DNA of 64,000 bases from Teredinibacter franksiae (GTDB taxonomy: Bacteria; Pseudomonadota; Gammaproteobacteria; Pseudomonadales; Cellvibrionaceae). The stretch spans positions 3,298,501 through 3,362,500 of the forward strand of contig NZ_JACJUV010000001.1 of assembly GCF_014218805.1 (NCBI RefSeq), in the 5' to 3' direction. Both the position numbers and the translations under genes were made by a program. Within the stretch, counting starts at the first letter, position 1, and each line of letters starts with the position of its first letter. The notes below the pieces were generated by a model, which was given only the letters and a program-made list of their open reading frames with translations, did no database searches and had not been told where the DNA came from. Positions 21,303 to 30,368 of this stretch are shown one piece after another.

Positions 21303-22661
21303 TCAGTCATCCAGTTCTGAGCCTAATAAAATGCCACGCAGTGAATTGGGTAGGGCTTCTTCAATCAGAATGTCGGCGAATTTGTTAATTAGCTGCGGTT
21401 GGTCACAGCGGAAGTTCACTACACGGTTATTTTCTGTACGGCCAGAAAGTTGTCCTGGATCTTTTTTACTGTAACCGGTCACCAAGACTCGCTCGGTATT
21501 GCCGACCATCTTACGGCTGATTTCCTGAGATTGCTGATTAATTCGTTGTTGCAGCAGAGAGAGCCGTTCTTTCTTAACGGAATCGGGGGTGCCGTCGGGT
21601 AAATCAGCAGCCGGTGTGCCGGGACGGGGGCTATAGATAAAGCTGAATGACATATCGAAGCCAATATCGGCAATGAGCTTCATGGTGGCTTCAAAATCGG
21701 CATCGGTTTCACCTGGGAAACCGATGATGAAATCAGACGAGAAGCTGATGTCGGGGCGCAATGCGCGAATGCGGCGCATTTTGGATTTATATTCCAGTGC
21801 CGTGTGGCCACGCTTCATCGCCATTAAAATGCGGTCGGAACCGCTTTGTACCGGCAAGTGCAGGTGGCTGACCAGCTCGGGTACTTCGGCGTAGACGTTA
21901 ATGAGACTGTCCGTAAATTCCACCGGGTGTGAGGTAGTGAAACGAATGCGATCCACCCCCTCAATTTTGGCGACCAAAGTAATCAGCTCAGCTAGGTCGA
22001 CAATGCCCTCGGGGCCTTCGCCGCGATAGGCATTCACATTCTGGCCTAATAAATTTATCTCGCGAACGCCTTGGCCTGCTAGGTGGGCCGCTTCTTGGAG
22101 TACGTCTTTTAGTGGACGACTCACCTCTTCGCCACGGGTGTAGGGCACCACACAGAAGGTACAGTATTTTGAGCAGCCCTCCATAATCGATAAAAAGGCG
22201 GTTGCACCATCGGCTTCCGGTGCCGGTAGGTTGTCGAATTTTTCAATTTCAGGGAAGCTGATATCGACAATCACTGCGCCATCACCCTGGCGGGTTTCCA
22301 TCATCTCGGGTAGACGGTGCAAGGTTTGTGGGCCGAAAATGAGGTCGACAAACGGCGCTCGCTTGGCAATGGCTTCGCCCTCCTGGCTGGCAACGCAACC
22401 TCCCACACCAATAACTAAGTCTGGGTTTTTCGCTTTTAAGTGCTTCCAGCGACCCAGCTGGTGGAATAGTTTTTCCTGTGCTTTCTCGCGGATGGAGCAG
22501 GTATTCACCAGCAGTACATCGGCTTCTTCCGGGTTGTCTGTTGGCTCCATCTGGTGGGAGACCCCCAGCAAATCCTGCATGCGGGCAGAATCGTATTCGT
22601 TCATCTGACAGCCGTGTGTCTGGATGAAGAGTTTCTTGGTAGGGGCGCTAGTGTTGGACAT
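21303..22661 (-). CDS. miaB: tRNA-2-methylthio-N6-dimethylallyladenosine synthase
   Basis: 452-aa radical-SAM methylthiotransferase that modifies A37 of tRNAs reading UNN codons. The radical-SAM cluster motif is C-x3-C-x2-C in [13 protein letters not shown]. The auxiliary [4Fe-4S] cysteines lie in [21 protein letters not shown] and the GGCVASQ stretch, with a TRAM domain at the C-terminus. ATG 22661 gives [21 protein letters not shown], matching the family; an in-frame extension to 22757 is unlikely. Confidence 0.96.
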   Translation of the reverse strand: MSNTSAPTKKLFIQTHGCQMNEYDSARMQDLLGVSHQMEPTDNPEEADVLLVNTCSIREKAQEKLFHQLGRWKHLKAKNPDLVIGVGGCVASQEGEAIAKRAPFVDLIFGPQTLHRLPEMMETRQGDGAVIVDISFPEIEKFDNLPAPEADGATAFLSIMEGCSKYCTFCVVPYTRGEEVSRPLKDVLQEAAHLAGQGVREINLLGQNVNAYRGEGPEGIVDLAELITLVAKIEGVDRIRFTTSHPVEFTDSLINVYAEVPELVSHLHLPVQSGSDRILMAMKRGHTALEYKSKMRRIRALRPDISFSSDFIIGFPGETDADFEATMKLIADIGFDMSFSFIYSPRPGTPAADLPDGTPDSVKKERLSLLQQRINQQSQEISRKMVGNTERVLVTGYSKKDPGQLSGRTENNRVVNFRCDQPQLINKFADILIEEALPNSLRGILLGSELDD

Positions 22662-22843
22662 GGATTTCTCTGTAAAAAAACTGGTCAAAAATCGAGCGCG
22701 CATTATAGCGGCAGCGCGAAGGCATTCCCAGCTTGAATTACGGCGATGTGTGCCCATATTGTACTAATCTTCAAACGTATTACACGGTGCGGCAAATCGG
22801 TGAACCACCGGTAAAAGCTGCAGCGCTCTGAGGTCTTAGTTTC

Positions 22844-23179
22844 ATGTCATCCAACCCTGTCTTTAAAGTGGTTTTCTATAACCGCAGCGAAGTGTACGAA
22901 ATTTACGCACGCGCGATTTACCAAAGTGAAATGTATGGTTTTATCGAAGTGGAAGAACTCGTATTTGGCGAGCGTACTCAGCTGGTAGTAGACCCAGGCG
23001 AGGAAAAACTCAAAAATGAGTTCAACGGAGTGAAGCGTTCGTACATCCCTATGCACAGTATTATTCGCATCGATGAGGTGGAAAAAGAAGGTGCCGGGAA
23101 AGTAAGCGAAGTGAAGGCAGGCGATAAAATAGCTCAATTTCCTTTTCCTAGCCCAGCCCCCAAGCCAAGCAACGATTAG
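22844..23179 (+). CDS. DUF1820 family protein
   Basis: 111-aa small cytosolic protein. NPVFKVVFYNRSEVYEIYAR and GFIEVEELVFGERTQLVVDP are characteristic of DUF1820, a conserved gammaproteobacterial family of unknown function. Divergent from miaB; an alpha/beta hydrolase follows 15 bases later on the same strand, probably one operon. Confidence 0.88.
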   Translation: MSSNPVFKVVFYNRSEVYEIYARAIYQSEMYGFIEVEELVFGERTQLVVDPGEEKLKNEFNGVKRSYIPMHSIIRIDEVEKEGAGKVSEVKAGDKIAQFPFPSPAPKPSND

Positions 23180-23194
23180 CATGGGCCGTTACTA

Positions 23195-23953
23195 GTGCCT
23201 CTCCATGCTAAAGAAGCCGGGTCAGGTAAGCCGGTAGTACTGATTCACGGCTTGTTCGGCTCTTTGGAGAACCTTGGGGGTATTGCCCGCAAATTGGCAG
23301 AGCACCACCATATATATTCTCTCGACCTCCCCAATCATGGTCGCTCTGACCATACCGATCAAACCAGTTTGGCTGAAATGGCTGATACCGTTTACCGCTG
23401 GCTACAGAAGCAATCTTTTTGCCATGCTAGCTTTGTTGGTCATTCTTTGGGCGGTAAAGTAGTTATGGAGTTAGCGCTCACTCACCCAGAGGTGGTTGAC
23501 CGGCTGGCCGTATTGGATATAGCGCCGGTACATTATGCGCCGCGCCATAACGATGTGTTTTCCGGTTTGCTCGCCCTGAATATGGATGAGTTGAAAAGCC
23601 GTAGCGAAGCAGACGATCAGCTGCGCCAGTATGTACAAGAGCCTGCGGTGCGCAGTTTTCTGTTGAAAAATTTAGTGCGAAAAGAAGGCCGCTTTAGCTG
23701 GCGTATGAACTTGACAGCACTGCATCACCATTACCCTAAGCTGGTGGGCGGTAACCGCAGTGGCAGCTGTTTCCGCGGGCAGACCCTCTTTCTGAAGGGG
23801 GGGCGCTCGAACTATATAGAGCCTCACCACAAAGACGAAATTCTCACTCGCTTTCCATTGGCGAAGGTCAAAATTGTGGCTGATACAGGCCATTGGCTGC
23901 ATGCCGATAAGCCCGATTTGGTTACTCGTCTACTGTTAAAATTTTTACTCTAA
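23195..23953 (+). CDS. Alpha/beta-fold hydrolase, YbfF-like esterase
   Basis: 252-aa alpha/beta hydrolase close to the YbfF acyl-CoA esterase family. Nucleophile serine in FVGHSLGGKV, oxyanion HG in VLIHGLFGS, and catalytic His in DTGHWLHADKP near the C-terminus. The start is GTG at 23195; the only upstream ATG (23181) runs into a stop. The substrate cannot be told from sequence. Follows the DUF1820 gene closely. Confidence 0.86.
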   Translation: MPLHAKEAGSGKPVVLIHGLFGSLENLGGIARKLAEHHHIYSLDLPNHGRSDHTDQTSLAEMADTVYRWLQKQSFCHASFVGHSLGGKVVMELALTHPEVVDRLAVLDIAPVHYAPRHNDVFSGLLALNMDELKSRSEADDQLRQYVQEPAVRSFLLKNLVRKEGRFSWRMNLTALHHHYPKLVGGNRSGSCFRGQTLFLKGGRSNYIEPHHKDEILTRFPLAKVKIVADTGHWLHADKPDLVTRLLLKFLL

Positions 23954-24058
23954 GGCCTCTTTTATGCCGGCGCGCAAGTTTACAGAGAGCTGCTGCACTT
24001 AAAAGTACTAGGGGGGTGGATTGCCCCTCATCTAGTCTCCCTACTGTTTAAGCTACCA

Positions 24059-24757
24059 ATGTCGCCCGTTATCCCTGTATTTTTTATTTCCGCTGTAATG
24101 GGCCTTCTGGGTTTTCAGGCGGCTCTACTGGCTTATAAGAACGCCTCCCGGTTACGGGTTAATCTGGGTCGTCTTTTTTTACTTTAGTGCTGGCGCCTAC
24201 GCTTTTTCTGCGGCTCCTGCAACCTCCGTGGCGCGCTGCATTAGCGTATTTTTTCTCGGCCTTGATCACTTTATTGCCGCGTGGCAATTTGCTCGACCAG
24301 ACGTTGAAGAAAAGCTGCGTAAATCGGTTGGAAATGCACAAATCGCCATCGCTAGAATTTCACTGGAGGTTACGCGTCGGCCAATTTGCAGAATTTTACG
24401 CTCATCAAAAACAAACTTTTTTGGTTGAGGTATAGCTGTAAAAAAATATCGCTGGATGATTTCGGTACAGGTTATTCGCTGCTGACGTATTTAAAAGATT
24501 CCCCATTGAATACGTCTAAAATTGACCAGGCATTTGTAGGCAGTATGGAAAGTCAGCAAACCTCGGCTCTGGTCAGCTCGATGATAGTGATTGGTCGTCA
24601 TATGGGCCTAGAGCTAGTGGTCGACGGTGTTGAAACTCAGCAACAATTTGAAAATCTCAAGCAAATGGGGTGTAAAATCTTCTAGGGCTATCTATTTGGT
24701 AGGCCTATGCCAGAAATCGAGTTAATTCAGTGGTCTAAAAATGGGAGGTTATCATGA
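24059..24757 (+). pseudogene. Decayed GGDEF/EAL-type (c-di-GMP) gene remnant
   Basis: The region 24431-24757 encodes the C-terminal half of an EAL phosphodiesterase domain: SLDDFGTGYSLLTYLK, SKIDQAFV, LELVVDGVETQQQ and GYLFGRPMPEIEL. The frame is broken by TAG at 24683-24685, where the family normally has CAG (the Q of QGYLF). The domain's first half, with the EAL signature, is missing. Upstream, 24183-24428 in another frame contains VFFLGLDHF, possibly a worn GGDEF piece, and 24059-24187 encodes a 42-residue hydrophobic peptide that may be the old membrane start; these two are weak. The EAL frame ends in TGA overlapping the next ATG (ATGA), as if once translationally coupled to the DUF3144 gene. 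Confidence 0.75.
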
Positions 24758-25065
24758 GTGAAAAACAAGGCGGCAACCTGAGTGCCGAGGAACAGCAATT
24801 TTGGAATGCCGTCGATACCTTTATCGATGCCGCTAACAAGGCTGTGGAAGACGGTGATCCTGGCGTTATCCGTTCTGCGGCCATGTATGCAGCCGCTAGA
24901 TATTGCGCCTTTAATATCGCCAGTATGTCTGAATCGCGTAAGGATTTTCTCGAAGACAGTGAGGATTCGATTCTCCACCTGACGTCAGAATTCCAGAAGT
25001 TACTGGAAGAAAATATGGCTGACTATGGCGAAAATTATAAGGTGTATCTTAAAGCGGATGACTAG
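24754..25065 (+). CDS. DUF3144 family protein
   Basis: 103-aa protein of the DUF3144 family: FWNAVDTFIDAANKAVEDGD followed by SAAMYAAARYCAFNIA is the family core. Function unknown; probably cytosolic and helical. A strong GGGAGG ribosome-binding site lies 6 bases before ATG 24754. The start overlaps the stop of the decayed EAL frame. Confidence 0.88.
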   Translation: MSEKQGGNLSAEEQQFWNAVDTFIDAANKAVEDGDPGVIRSAAMYAAARYCAFNIASMSESRKDFLEDSEDSILHLTSEFQKLLEENMADYGENYKVYLKADD

Positions 25066-25199
25066 GTGTTACCCTGCATGTTTAGCCTGAATTATGCTCA
25101 AATCACATACGCTGGCGCTGATTCAAGGTAATTCAAAAACATTCAGTAGAGGAGGGAAATCGGGTAAAATTGCTCGATTAGTTATTGGATGTTTGCACC

Positions 25200-26024
25200 A
25201 TGTTAAGTTATCAACACCACTACCACGCAGGTAATCACGCTGATGTGCTTAAGCATTGGCTACTGATTGAGTGTGTGAAATATCTACAAAAAAAAGACAA
25301 CCCCTTCGATTATATTGATACTCACGCAGGCGCTGGCCTATATCAGCTGAATTCTACTCTTGCCAAGAAAACGGCTGAATACGAAGGTGGGGTACTCAAA
25401 ATCGATTGGGCCGCTCACCCCGGGTTAAGCGAATATCATGCGCTGGTTGAAGATAGCCTGAAAAGCCACTGTTATCTCGGTTCGCCGGCCATCTTGAATA
25501 AATTGCTGCGCGCGGGAGACCAAGCCTGGTTGTTTGAGCTTCACCCTCAAACCATTGTTGAACTTGAAAAGCATTGTGCCTCTAAACGAAAAAGCTTTGT
25601 CGAGCAGGCTGATGGTTTTGCGGGCCTCCTGCGTTTGTTACCCAATAAAAGTCGGCGGGCACTTGTATTGATAGATCCTTCTTATGAAATAAAATCTGAT
25701 TATCAGAGGGTTGTACAGGTAATGGAGAAAGCCTACAACAAAATGCCCCAAACCGTAATGTTACTGTGGTACCCCGTTGTGGAGCGGCAGCAGGTGGAGC
25801 AATTGGAAAGGAAAGTGAAAAATTCCAGTCTTCGCAATGTACAGTTGTTTGAAATGGGCGTGGGTGAGGATGAGCAAAAGGGTATGCAGGCATCGGGAAT
25901 GATTGTTGTGAACCCGCCTTGGACATTGGCCGATACGTTCAACAGCGTTGTGCCGGAACTTTCAAAATCCTTAAGTGAGGATGGGGTGGGTAGGTGTCGG
26001 TGCGTGGAATTGGTGGCGGAGTAG
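25200..26024 (+). CDS. rlmJ: 23S rRNA (adenine-2030-N6)-methyltransferase RlmJ
   Basis: 274-aa SAM-dependent methyltransferase for A2030 of 23S rRNA. The N-terminus LSYQHHYHAGNHADVLKHW is diagnostic. The catalytic DPPY-type motif reads DPSYE in VLIDPSYEIKSDY. ATG 25200 is chosen because the family protein begins MLSY; a TTG at 25185 would add five residues. Stands alone, 134 bases downstream of the DUF3144 gene. Confidence 0.95.
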   Translation: MLSYQHHYHAGNHADVLKHWLLIECVKYLQKKDNPFDYIDTHAGAGLYQLNSTLAKKTAEYEGGVLKIDWAAHPGLSEYHALVEDSLKSHCYLGSPAILNKLLRAGDQAWLFELHPQTIVELEKHCASKRKSFVEQADGFAGLLRLLPNKSRRALVLIDPSYEIKSDYQRVVQVMEKAYNKMPQTVMLLWYPVVERQQVEQLERKVKNSSLRNVQLFEMGVGEDEQKGMQASGMIVVNPPWTLADTFNSVVPELSKSLSEDGVGRCRCVELVAE

Positions 26025-26099
26025 GTTTAGAGTTGAACCAATAGTTGAATAAAAAAATGAAAAACAGAATAAAAAATTAACCCCCCGCAAAAAAATAAA

Positions 26100-26133
26100 A
26101 AAATGTGTTCCCACGCAAGAGCATGGGAACAAA
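26100..26133 (-). terminator. Rho-independent terminator of the aminotransferase gene
   Basis: On the minus strand TGTTCCCATGC / GCGTGGGAACA forms a long stem with one mismatch and a 4-base loop, followed by an unbroken T-rich tract (the A-run at about 26090-26104 on the plus strand). It lies 12 bases past the stop at 26145. Confidence 0.85.
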
Positions 26134-26144
26134 CATGCATCACG

Positions 26145-27425
26145 TTAGCCGTTAAGCGCTTGCCTAACCGACGCTAATTTTACACAAATCACAAACACTT
26201 CCATCGCAGCATCTACCTGTTCAACGCTAGGCACGGTGGGCGCAATACGAATATTGCAATCGCTGGGGTCTTTGCCATAGGGAAATGTTGCACCAGCAGG
26301 CGTAAGCTTCACACCTGCTTCGCCCGCCAATTTTACGACTTCTTTCGCTAACCCGGGTTTGGTATCAAACGAAATAAAGTAGCCGCCGTTGGCTGATTCC
26401 CACGCGCCTAGGTCGTTATCCGTAAAGGCCGTTTCTAGATGCTTGAGCACGCAGGCAAAACGAGGTTTGATAATGTCGGCGTGTTTTTTCATGTGCCTGC
26501 GCAGAGAACCCTCTTCCTCGAAAAATTTTGCGTGACGAAGCTGGTTGATTTTGTCGGGGCCAATAGTCATAAAGCCTAGTGATTGCTTGAAGCCACTAAG
26601 GTTCGTTTCACTTGCGCCCAAAAAAGCAACACCGGCACCGGCGAACGTGATTTTTGAGGTGGAAGCAAATTGTAAAACGCTGTTTTCGGTGCCGGCGGCT
26701 ACACAGGCATCCCAAATACTGGTTAGCTGCACGGGTTGATCGGATAGGTCGTGCACGCCGTAGGCATTGTCCCAAAATATGCGGAAGTTTTTCGCGGCGG
26801 AGGTGTTGCCCAGTGCGGCAATACGTTTGACGGTATCTTCGCTGTAAATTACGCCGGTTGGATTGGAATATTTGGGTACGCACCACATGCCTTTGATGGC
26901 GCTGTCGGTGGCGACTAGGCGTTCCACTTCATCCATGTGTGGGCCCTGAGCTGTCATAGGTACGGTGATCATTTCAATACCTAAGTGTTCACATACCGAG
27001 TAATGGCGGTCATAGCCGGGAACCGGGCAAATAAACTTTACTGTCTCTTCTTTACTCCACGCTGAACCAGGGCCTTGCAAACCGAAGAAGTGAGCCACGG
27101 ACATGGCCTGATGCATAAGGGTGAGGCTGCTATTGCCGCCGGTCAATACGTTTTCCTGAGGTAGGCCGAGAATGCTGGCACCGATGGTTTGGGTCTCGGG
27201 AATACCGTCGAGCCCGCCATAGTTGCGGCAATCCACGCCGCTACTTGTGGTGTACTCGCCTTTTAGAATACCGTCGAGAGCGTTAGAAAGTGTGAGTTGC
27301 TCGGAGGAAGGCTTTCCTCGGGTTAAGTCCAGATTAAGCTGCTGAGTTTTGATAGCATCGTACTCGCCGGCAAGTTGCTCTTCCAGCTCGGCGAGCTGTT
27401 CGGCGGAGGCGTTGTTAAGATTCAA
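26145..27425 (-). CDS. Aspartate aminotransferase, subgroup Ic
   Basis: 426-aa PLP-dependent aminotransferase. The N-terminal LNLDLTRGKPSSEQL, the GGNSSLTLMHQ loop and WCVPKYSNPTG match the subgroup Ic aspartate aminotransferases (large group sharing the MocR-type fold but without a DNA-binding domain). The PLP-lysine lies in STSKITFAGAG and the carboxylate-binding Arg in NIRIAPT. Expected to exchange amino groups between aspartate and 2-oxoglutarate. Monocistronic with its own terminator. Confidence 0.88.
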   Translation of the reverse strand: MNLNNASAEQLAELEEQLAGEYDAIKTQQLNLDLTRGKPSSEQLTLSNALDGILKGEYTTSSGVDCRNYGGLDGIPETQTIGASILGLPQENVLTGGNSSLTLMHQAMSVAHFFGLQGPGSAWSKEETVKFICPVPGYDRHYSVCEHLGIEMITVPMTAQGPHMDEVERLVATDSAIKGMWCVPKYSNPTGVIYSEDTVKRIAALGNTSAAKNFRIFWDNAYGVHDLSDQPVQLTSIWDACVAAGTENSVLQFASTSKITFAGAGVAFLGASETNLSGFKQSLGFMTIGPDKINQLRHAKFFEEEGSLRRHMKKHADIIKPRFACVLKHLETAFTDNDLGAWESANGGYFISFDTKPGLAKEVVKLAGEAGVKLTPAGATFPYGKDPSDCNIRIAPTVPSVEQVDAAMEVFVICVKLASVRQALNG

Positions 27426-27582
27426 TGTTATCTCCTTAGAGTGAGTGAACGGCTGCCTGAATCCTGGGCGGCAACAAACCCATATCGATGAAAGATTATA
27501 CAGGCGAAGGCTGGGGTAAATCAGTCAATTCCGCAGTGCGGTGGTAGAATGCTCGTTTGTCATTTGATTTAGGTGATTGTTT

Positions 27583-27870
27583 ATGGATGTGAAAATTCTC
27601 GGGTTGGTGTTTTTTACCGCTTTTGTAGCTGAGCTGGGAGATAAATCTCAAGTATTGACCTTGCTCTTTGCGTCCAACAAGTCGGCCAGCCCGGTGGTTA
27701 TTTTTATAGGTGTTTCCTTAGCGCTGGTACTCGCAACCGGTATTGGGGTTTTTGCTGGAAGCTTGTTTGGCCATTGGGTGAACGAGAAGATGCTGGCCTG
27801 GATCTCAGGCATTGGCTTTCTTGCTTTGGGGTTGATCACCCTGTTTAGGGCAATACAGCTGTCACAGTAG
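27583..27870 (+). CDS. GDT1/TMEM165 (UPF0016) family transporter
   Basis: 95-aa integral membrane protein with about three helices and the family motif E-x-G-D-K-[ST] in FVAELGDKSQVLTLLFA, typical of Mn2+/Ca2+ exporters (MneA-like). This is the half-size bacterial form that pairs to make the full six-helix unit; normally two adjacent genes or a homodimer are needed, and only one copy is seen here. ATG 27583 follows AGGTGA; TTG 27577 is less likely. It is followed 8 bases later by the chorismate-lyase-like gene. Confidence 0.88.
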   Translation: MDVKILGLVFFTAFVAELGDKSQVLTLLFASNKSASPVVIFIGVSLALVLATGIGVFAGSLFGHWVNEKMLAWISGIGFLALGLITLFRAIQLSQ

Positions 27871-27878
27871 GAAAGGTA

Positions 27879-28421
27879 ATGACAAGGCTATTCACATCTA
27901 CGGGTTATCTCGAAGCAGATGATCAATCTACCACTCTGTCACTTCAGCGGCTGCCGGCTTTCTTGCGTGTGCTACTGACTACCGATGGCACGGTTACAAA
28001 AAGCCTGGAATCTTATTTTTGGGAGCCGGTCAAAGTTAAAAATTGTGGTCAGCAATACTTAACGCTTGCGACAGCCGCGCCGGTGATCAATCGCCAGGTT
28101 GGCGACAGGGTACTTAGGCGAACCGTGCAGCTTGTTGGCGAAAAGAGTGGTACATGTTATGCCACGGCGGTTTCGCTTATATGCGCCGAACTTCTTACCG
28201 ATGGACTTAGAGCCAGTCTTGAGGGTGGGCGAGTGGGAGTAGGGGAGCTATTGCGAGAGTGTGGCCTGGAGACCTACAGGGAAATCGTGGCGATAGGTGA
28301 AGGCGGAGCTGCTGAGCCGCTGGCGGATGATGAATCGATTTGGCGAACCTATCGTATTGTGATGGAGCACCAGCCCTTTATTCAAATTACAGAGTTTTTT
28401 CCTCGGCCTATCTACCAATAA
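27879..28421 (+). CDS. Chorismate-lyase-like (UbiC/DUF98) protein
   Basis: 180-aa protein. FLRVLLTTDGTVTKSLESYF and the later VLRRTVQLVGEKSGTCYA plus GVGELLRECG match the UbiC/DUF98 (chorismate pyruvate-lyase-like) fold. UbiC makes 4-hydroxybenzoate for ubiquinone; DUF98 members act in other pathways, so the substrate is uncertain. Strong AGGAAAGG site before ATG 27879; likely operon with the GDT1-like gene. Confidence 0.7.
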   Translation: MTRLFTSTGYLEADDQSTTLSLQRLPAFLRVLLTTDGTVTKSLESYFWEPVKVKNCGQQYLTLATAAPVINRQVGDRVLRRTVQLVGEKSGTCYATAVSLICAELLTDGLRASLEGGRVGVGELLRECGLETYREIVAIGEGGAAEPLADDESIWRTYRIVMEHQPFIQITEFFPRPIYQ

Positions 28422-28490
28422 CGTCGTCGGGTTTAGGGCGCGGCCTGGCAAACCCTATTGCAGCGTTGGCCTGCTTGGAAAGGCAATCAG

Positions 28491-28566
28491 CCTTCCTCTG
28501 CGCAGTCCGCCTTCCTCTGCGCAGTCCGCCTTCCTCTGCGCAGTCCGCCTTCCTCTGCGCAGTCCG
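28491..28566. repeat. Four perfect 19-bp tandem repeats
   Basis: Unit CCTTCCTCTGCGCAGTCCG occurs four times in a row without change (28491, 28510, 28529, 28548) and is followed by a partial fifth (CCTT). Each unit contains the 8-bp palindrome CTGCGCAG. It lies in the 188-base gap between the convergent chorismate-lyase-like gene and the solute-binding-like gene. An open plus-strand frame runs across it but is compositionally repetitive and not protein-like. Confidence 0.9.
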
Positions 28567-28609
28567 CCTTACACTGAGGCTTGCCAGATCGCGCAGAGGC
28601 TAAAATCAG

Positions 28610-29583
28610 TTAATAGCGGTTTTCTTTAGTGTTATTACTTGTCGCATTAATTGAATTTAAGCTCGTCGAAAACGGGTCGTAAAAAAATTGTTCTAAATCT
28701 GTATTGAAATTTTTAAGTGCTGGGTTCTTAATTTTGATGATTCTTCTGGCCGGGAGGTTGGCAAAGTCTAGGCTTTCCTGATAATGCTCTTGCCATAAGG
28801 CAATTAGCGACCCATCTTTGTAAGCCCTCCTTAAACCAATATTCACTCGTTCTAACGCAGCGGTGTTTGCCGCACTAGAATAAAAAAAACGCGGCAAGGT
28901 ATAGTGCAGTGCAAAGGATTTATTAAAGGAAAAGTTGGCAACATTACGGTTGTTGTTGAACTCGCTGAGTACTTCATTGGCCCCGCGACAAAATAATGAA
29001 AAGCGGTCGTTGGCCAGCATAGTGAATAAGCTCGTGTAGAGGGGTGATTCCACATGCTTGAGCTGATTGGCTTTGTAAATATCGATTTCTGCCCAGCCAC
29101 TGCCCACGCCGAAGTTATAGGCCTGTAAGTCGCGTAAATTCTTTACTCGCAGCAAACGGGTTTTGTGTTTTGGGTTGGTAAAACAGACTCTGTAACCAAC
29201 AACTCCAAGGTCTACTGGAAAGGGAGCATTGGCTAAACCTTGGTGATCCGGTGAAGCGCTGTAACTCAGCTTTAGCATAAAGTTTGGGAATTGATCCCGC
29301 TTGGCAGAGAGCGTTGCTCTGGGAACATTCATTACCGGGCTGGGGATGAGTAAGTAGGGACCATAGACATGGCTGGTTTTTCCAGCGCTAGCCTGAGGGC
29401 AGCTGTGTCATAATCAAAGCGCTGATCCGATGCGCTTTCGGAATTTCTATAGGTGAATACCGTACGTTCAGCGGTTATTCCAGTGGCAGACGCAAGGGGT
29501 GTAACTATGCTGGCCATGAGCCATAAACAAGCGTTAAACCGACTCCTGTATAAGTGTGGATACATGAGTGAAGCCCACTTCAT
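28610..29583 (-). pseudogene. Periplasmic solute-binding-protein-like gene with frameshift
   Basis: Two overlapping frames make one SBP_bac_3-like protein. The first (29583 to about 29377) has a signal peptide (ACLWLMASIVTPLASA) and the start of the domain, ending TAALRLALEK. The second continues TSHVYGPYLLIPSPVMNVPRATL and then the rest of the domain (SPDHQGLANAPFPVDLGVVGYR to the end). They join at an A5 tract on the minus strand (T5 at 29377-29381); one extra A restores a continuous reading frame. As read, the first frame stops at 29332, where TAATG also offers a start for the remainder. A real inactivating mutation, a sequencing error or slippage are all possible. Substrate unknown. No permease genes adjoin. 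Confidence 0.75.
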
Positions 29584-29727
29584 AAACAGTTCTTTAAAGG
29601 CTTTTGTAGGAAAAGTATAGGTGCCGGGTTATTGAAGGTGAAGAACAATTCGGCATAACGGCTCGGGTCAGTAAATTTTGGGGGAATACAAGCCGACGCT
29701 TTTTATGGTGGGTAGGGGGCACAGTAG

Positions 29728-29756
29728 CCCACGGGCTTGTGCGCCAATCCCGTGGG
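29728..29756 (-). terminator. Hairpin downstream of the lipoprotein gene
   Basis: CCCACGGG / CCCGTGGG form a perfect 8-bp GC-rich stem with a 13-base loop, 25 bases past the stop at 29781 on the minus strand. Probably ends the LruC-lipoprotein transcript; no T-run is visible. Confidence 0.45.
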
Positions 29757-29780
29757 TATATCTACAGCGGTGTATAGGTA

Positions 29781-30341
29781 TTATTGAAAATGGTAGGTTA
29801 TTGGTTGCGGGCTACTGTTTGTAAGCGCTACTAGCGCTCTATTTTCTACGCCAAGCAGCGATATTTCGAGCAGTAGTTTTTCCACATCGCCCGCCACCTC
29901 CAGCGTTCTAATAAACTCGCCCGAATCGTTTGTGGTGCCTGTGGTGAGTAATGCGGCCTCGCTGAGTTGTGGGTTATCCCAGCTGGAGACGAGGGCGTCT
30001 ACTTGTTTCACCTTTATCCGTGTGCCCGCAGCCGGCGAGCCGGAAAGGTCGGTACCGGTAATGCGCAACACAAGGGTTTTGGTTGAATCGAAGTTAAAGC
30101 TTTCTTCGATATACAGTTCGGTTGAATCAGTGGCCTCGCCAGTTAGACGCTCTTGGCTTGGTGTGTAGCTTGGGGCCTTTACTGCGCTTGTTGGTGTTGG
30201 TGTTGGCTCTAATGGCGCAGTAATATTTGCAGCTGTGCTTGCGCCGGTTGGCGCAGAGCTGGCCGATGTGCTGCTACCGCCGCCGCAGCCGATGGAGAGA
30301 CAACAATACAGAGTCAGTATGGCTGGAATATAAAGTTTCAT
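29781..30341 (-). CDS. Hypothetical lipoprotein with Ig-like fold
   Basis: 186-aa lipoprotein. Signal with lipobox LSIGC, then a Gly/Ser/Thr/Pro-rich linker (about 20-65), then a beta-rich domain about 70-186 (KTLVLRITGTDLSGSPAAGTRI, and TNDSGEFIRTLEV) typical of bacterial Ig-like/carboxypeptidase-regulatory folds. No catalytic site is evident. It starts 27 bases after the LruC-domain gene and is likely its operon partner, presumably an outer-surface or periplasmic partner. Confidence 0.65.
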   Translation of the reverse strand: MKLYIPAILTLYCCLSIGCGGGSSTSASSAPTGASTAANITAPLEPTPTPTSAVKAPSYTPSQERLTGEATDSTELYIEESFNFDSTKTLVLRITGTDLSGSPAAGTRIKVKQVDALVSSWDNPQLSEAALLTTGTTNDSGEFIRTLEVAGDVEKLLLEISLLGVENRALVALTNSSPQPITYHFQ

Positions 30342-30368
30342 CGATTTACCCTCAATTTCAATTGGTGA

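Noticed and set aside
24187..24435. Separate 82-codon gene upstream of the EAL remnant
   Set aside because: No family and unbalanced composition; better explained as decayed sequence of the same old gene.
28491..28566. Tandem repeats as a CRISPR array
   Set aside because: Units are directly adjacent without spacers, and no cas gene is near.
28340..28603. Plus-strand open frame across the tandem repeats
   Set aside because: Repetitive composition, overlaps the end of a real gene out of frame, and has no RBS.
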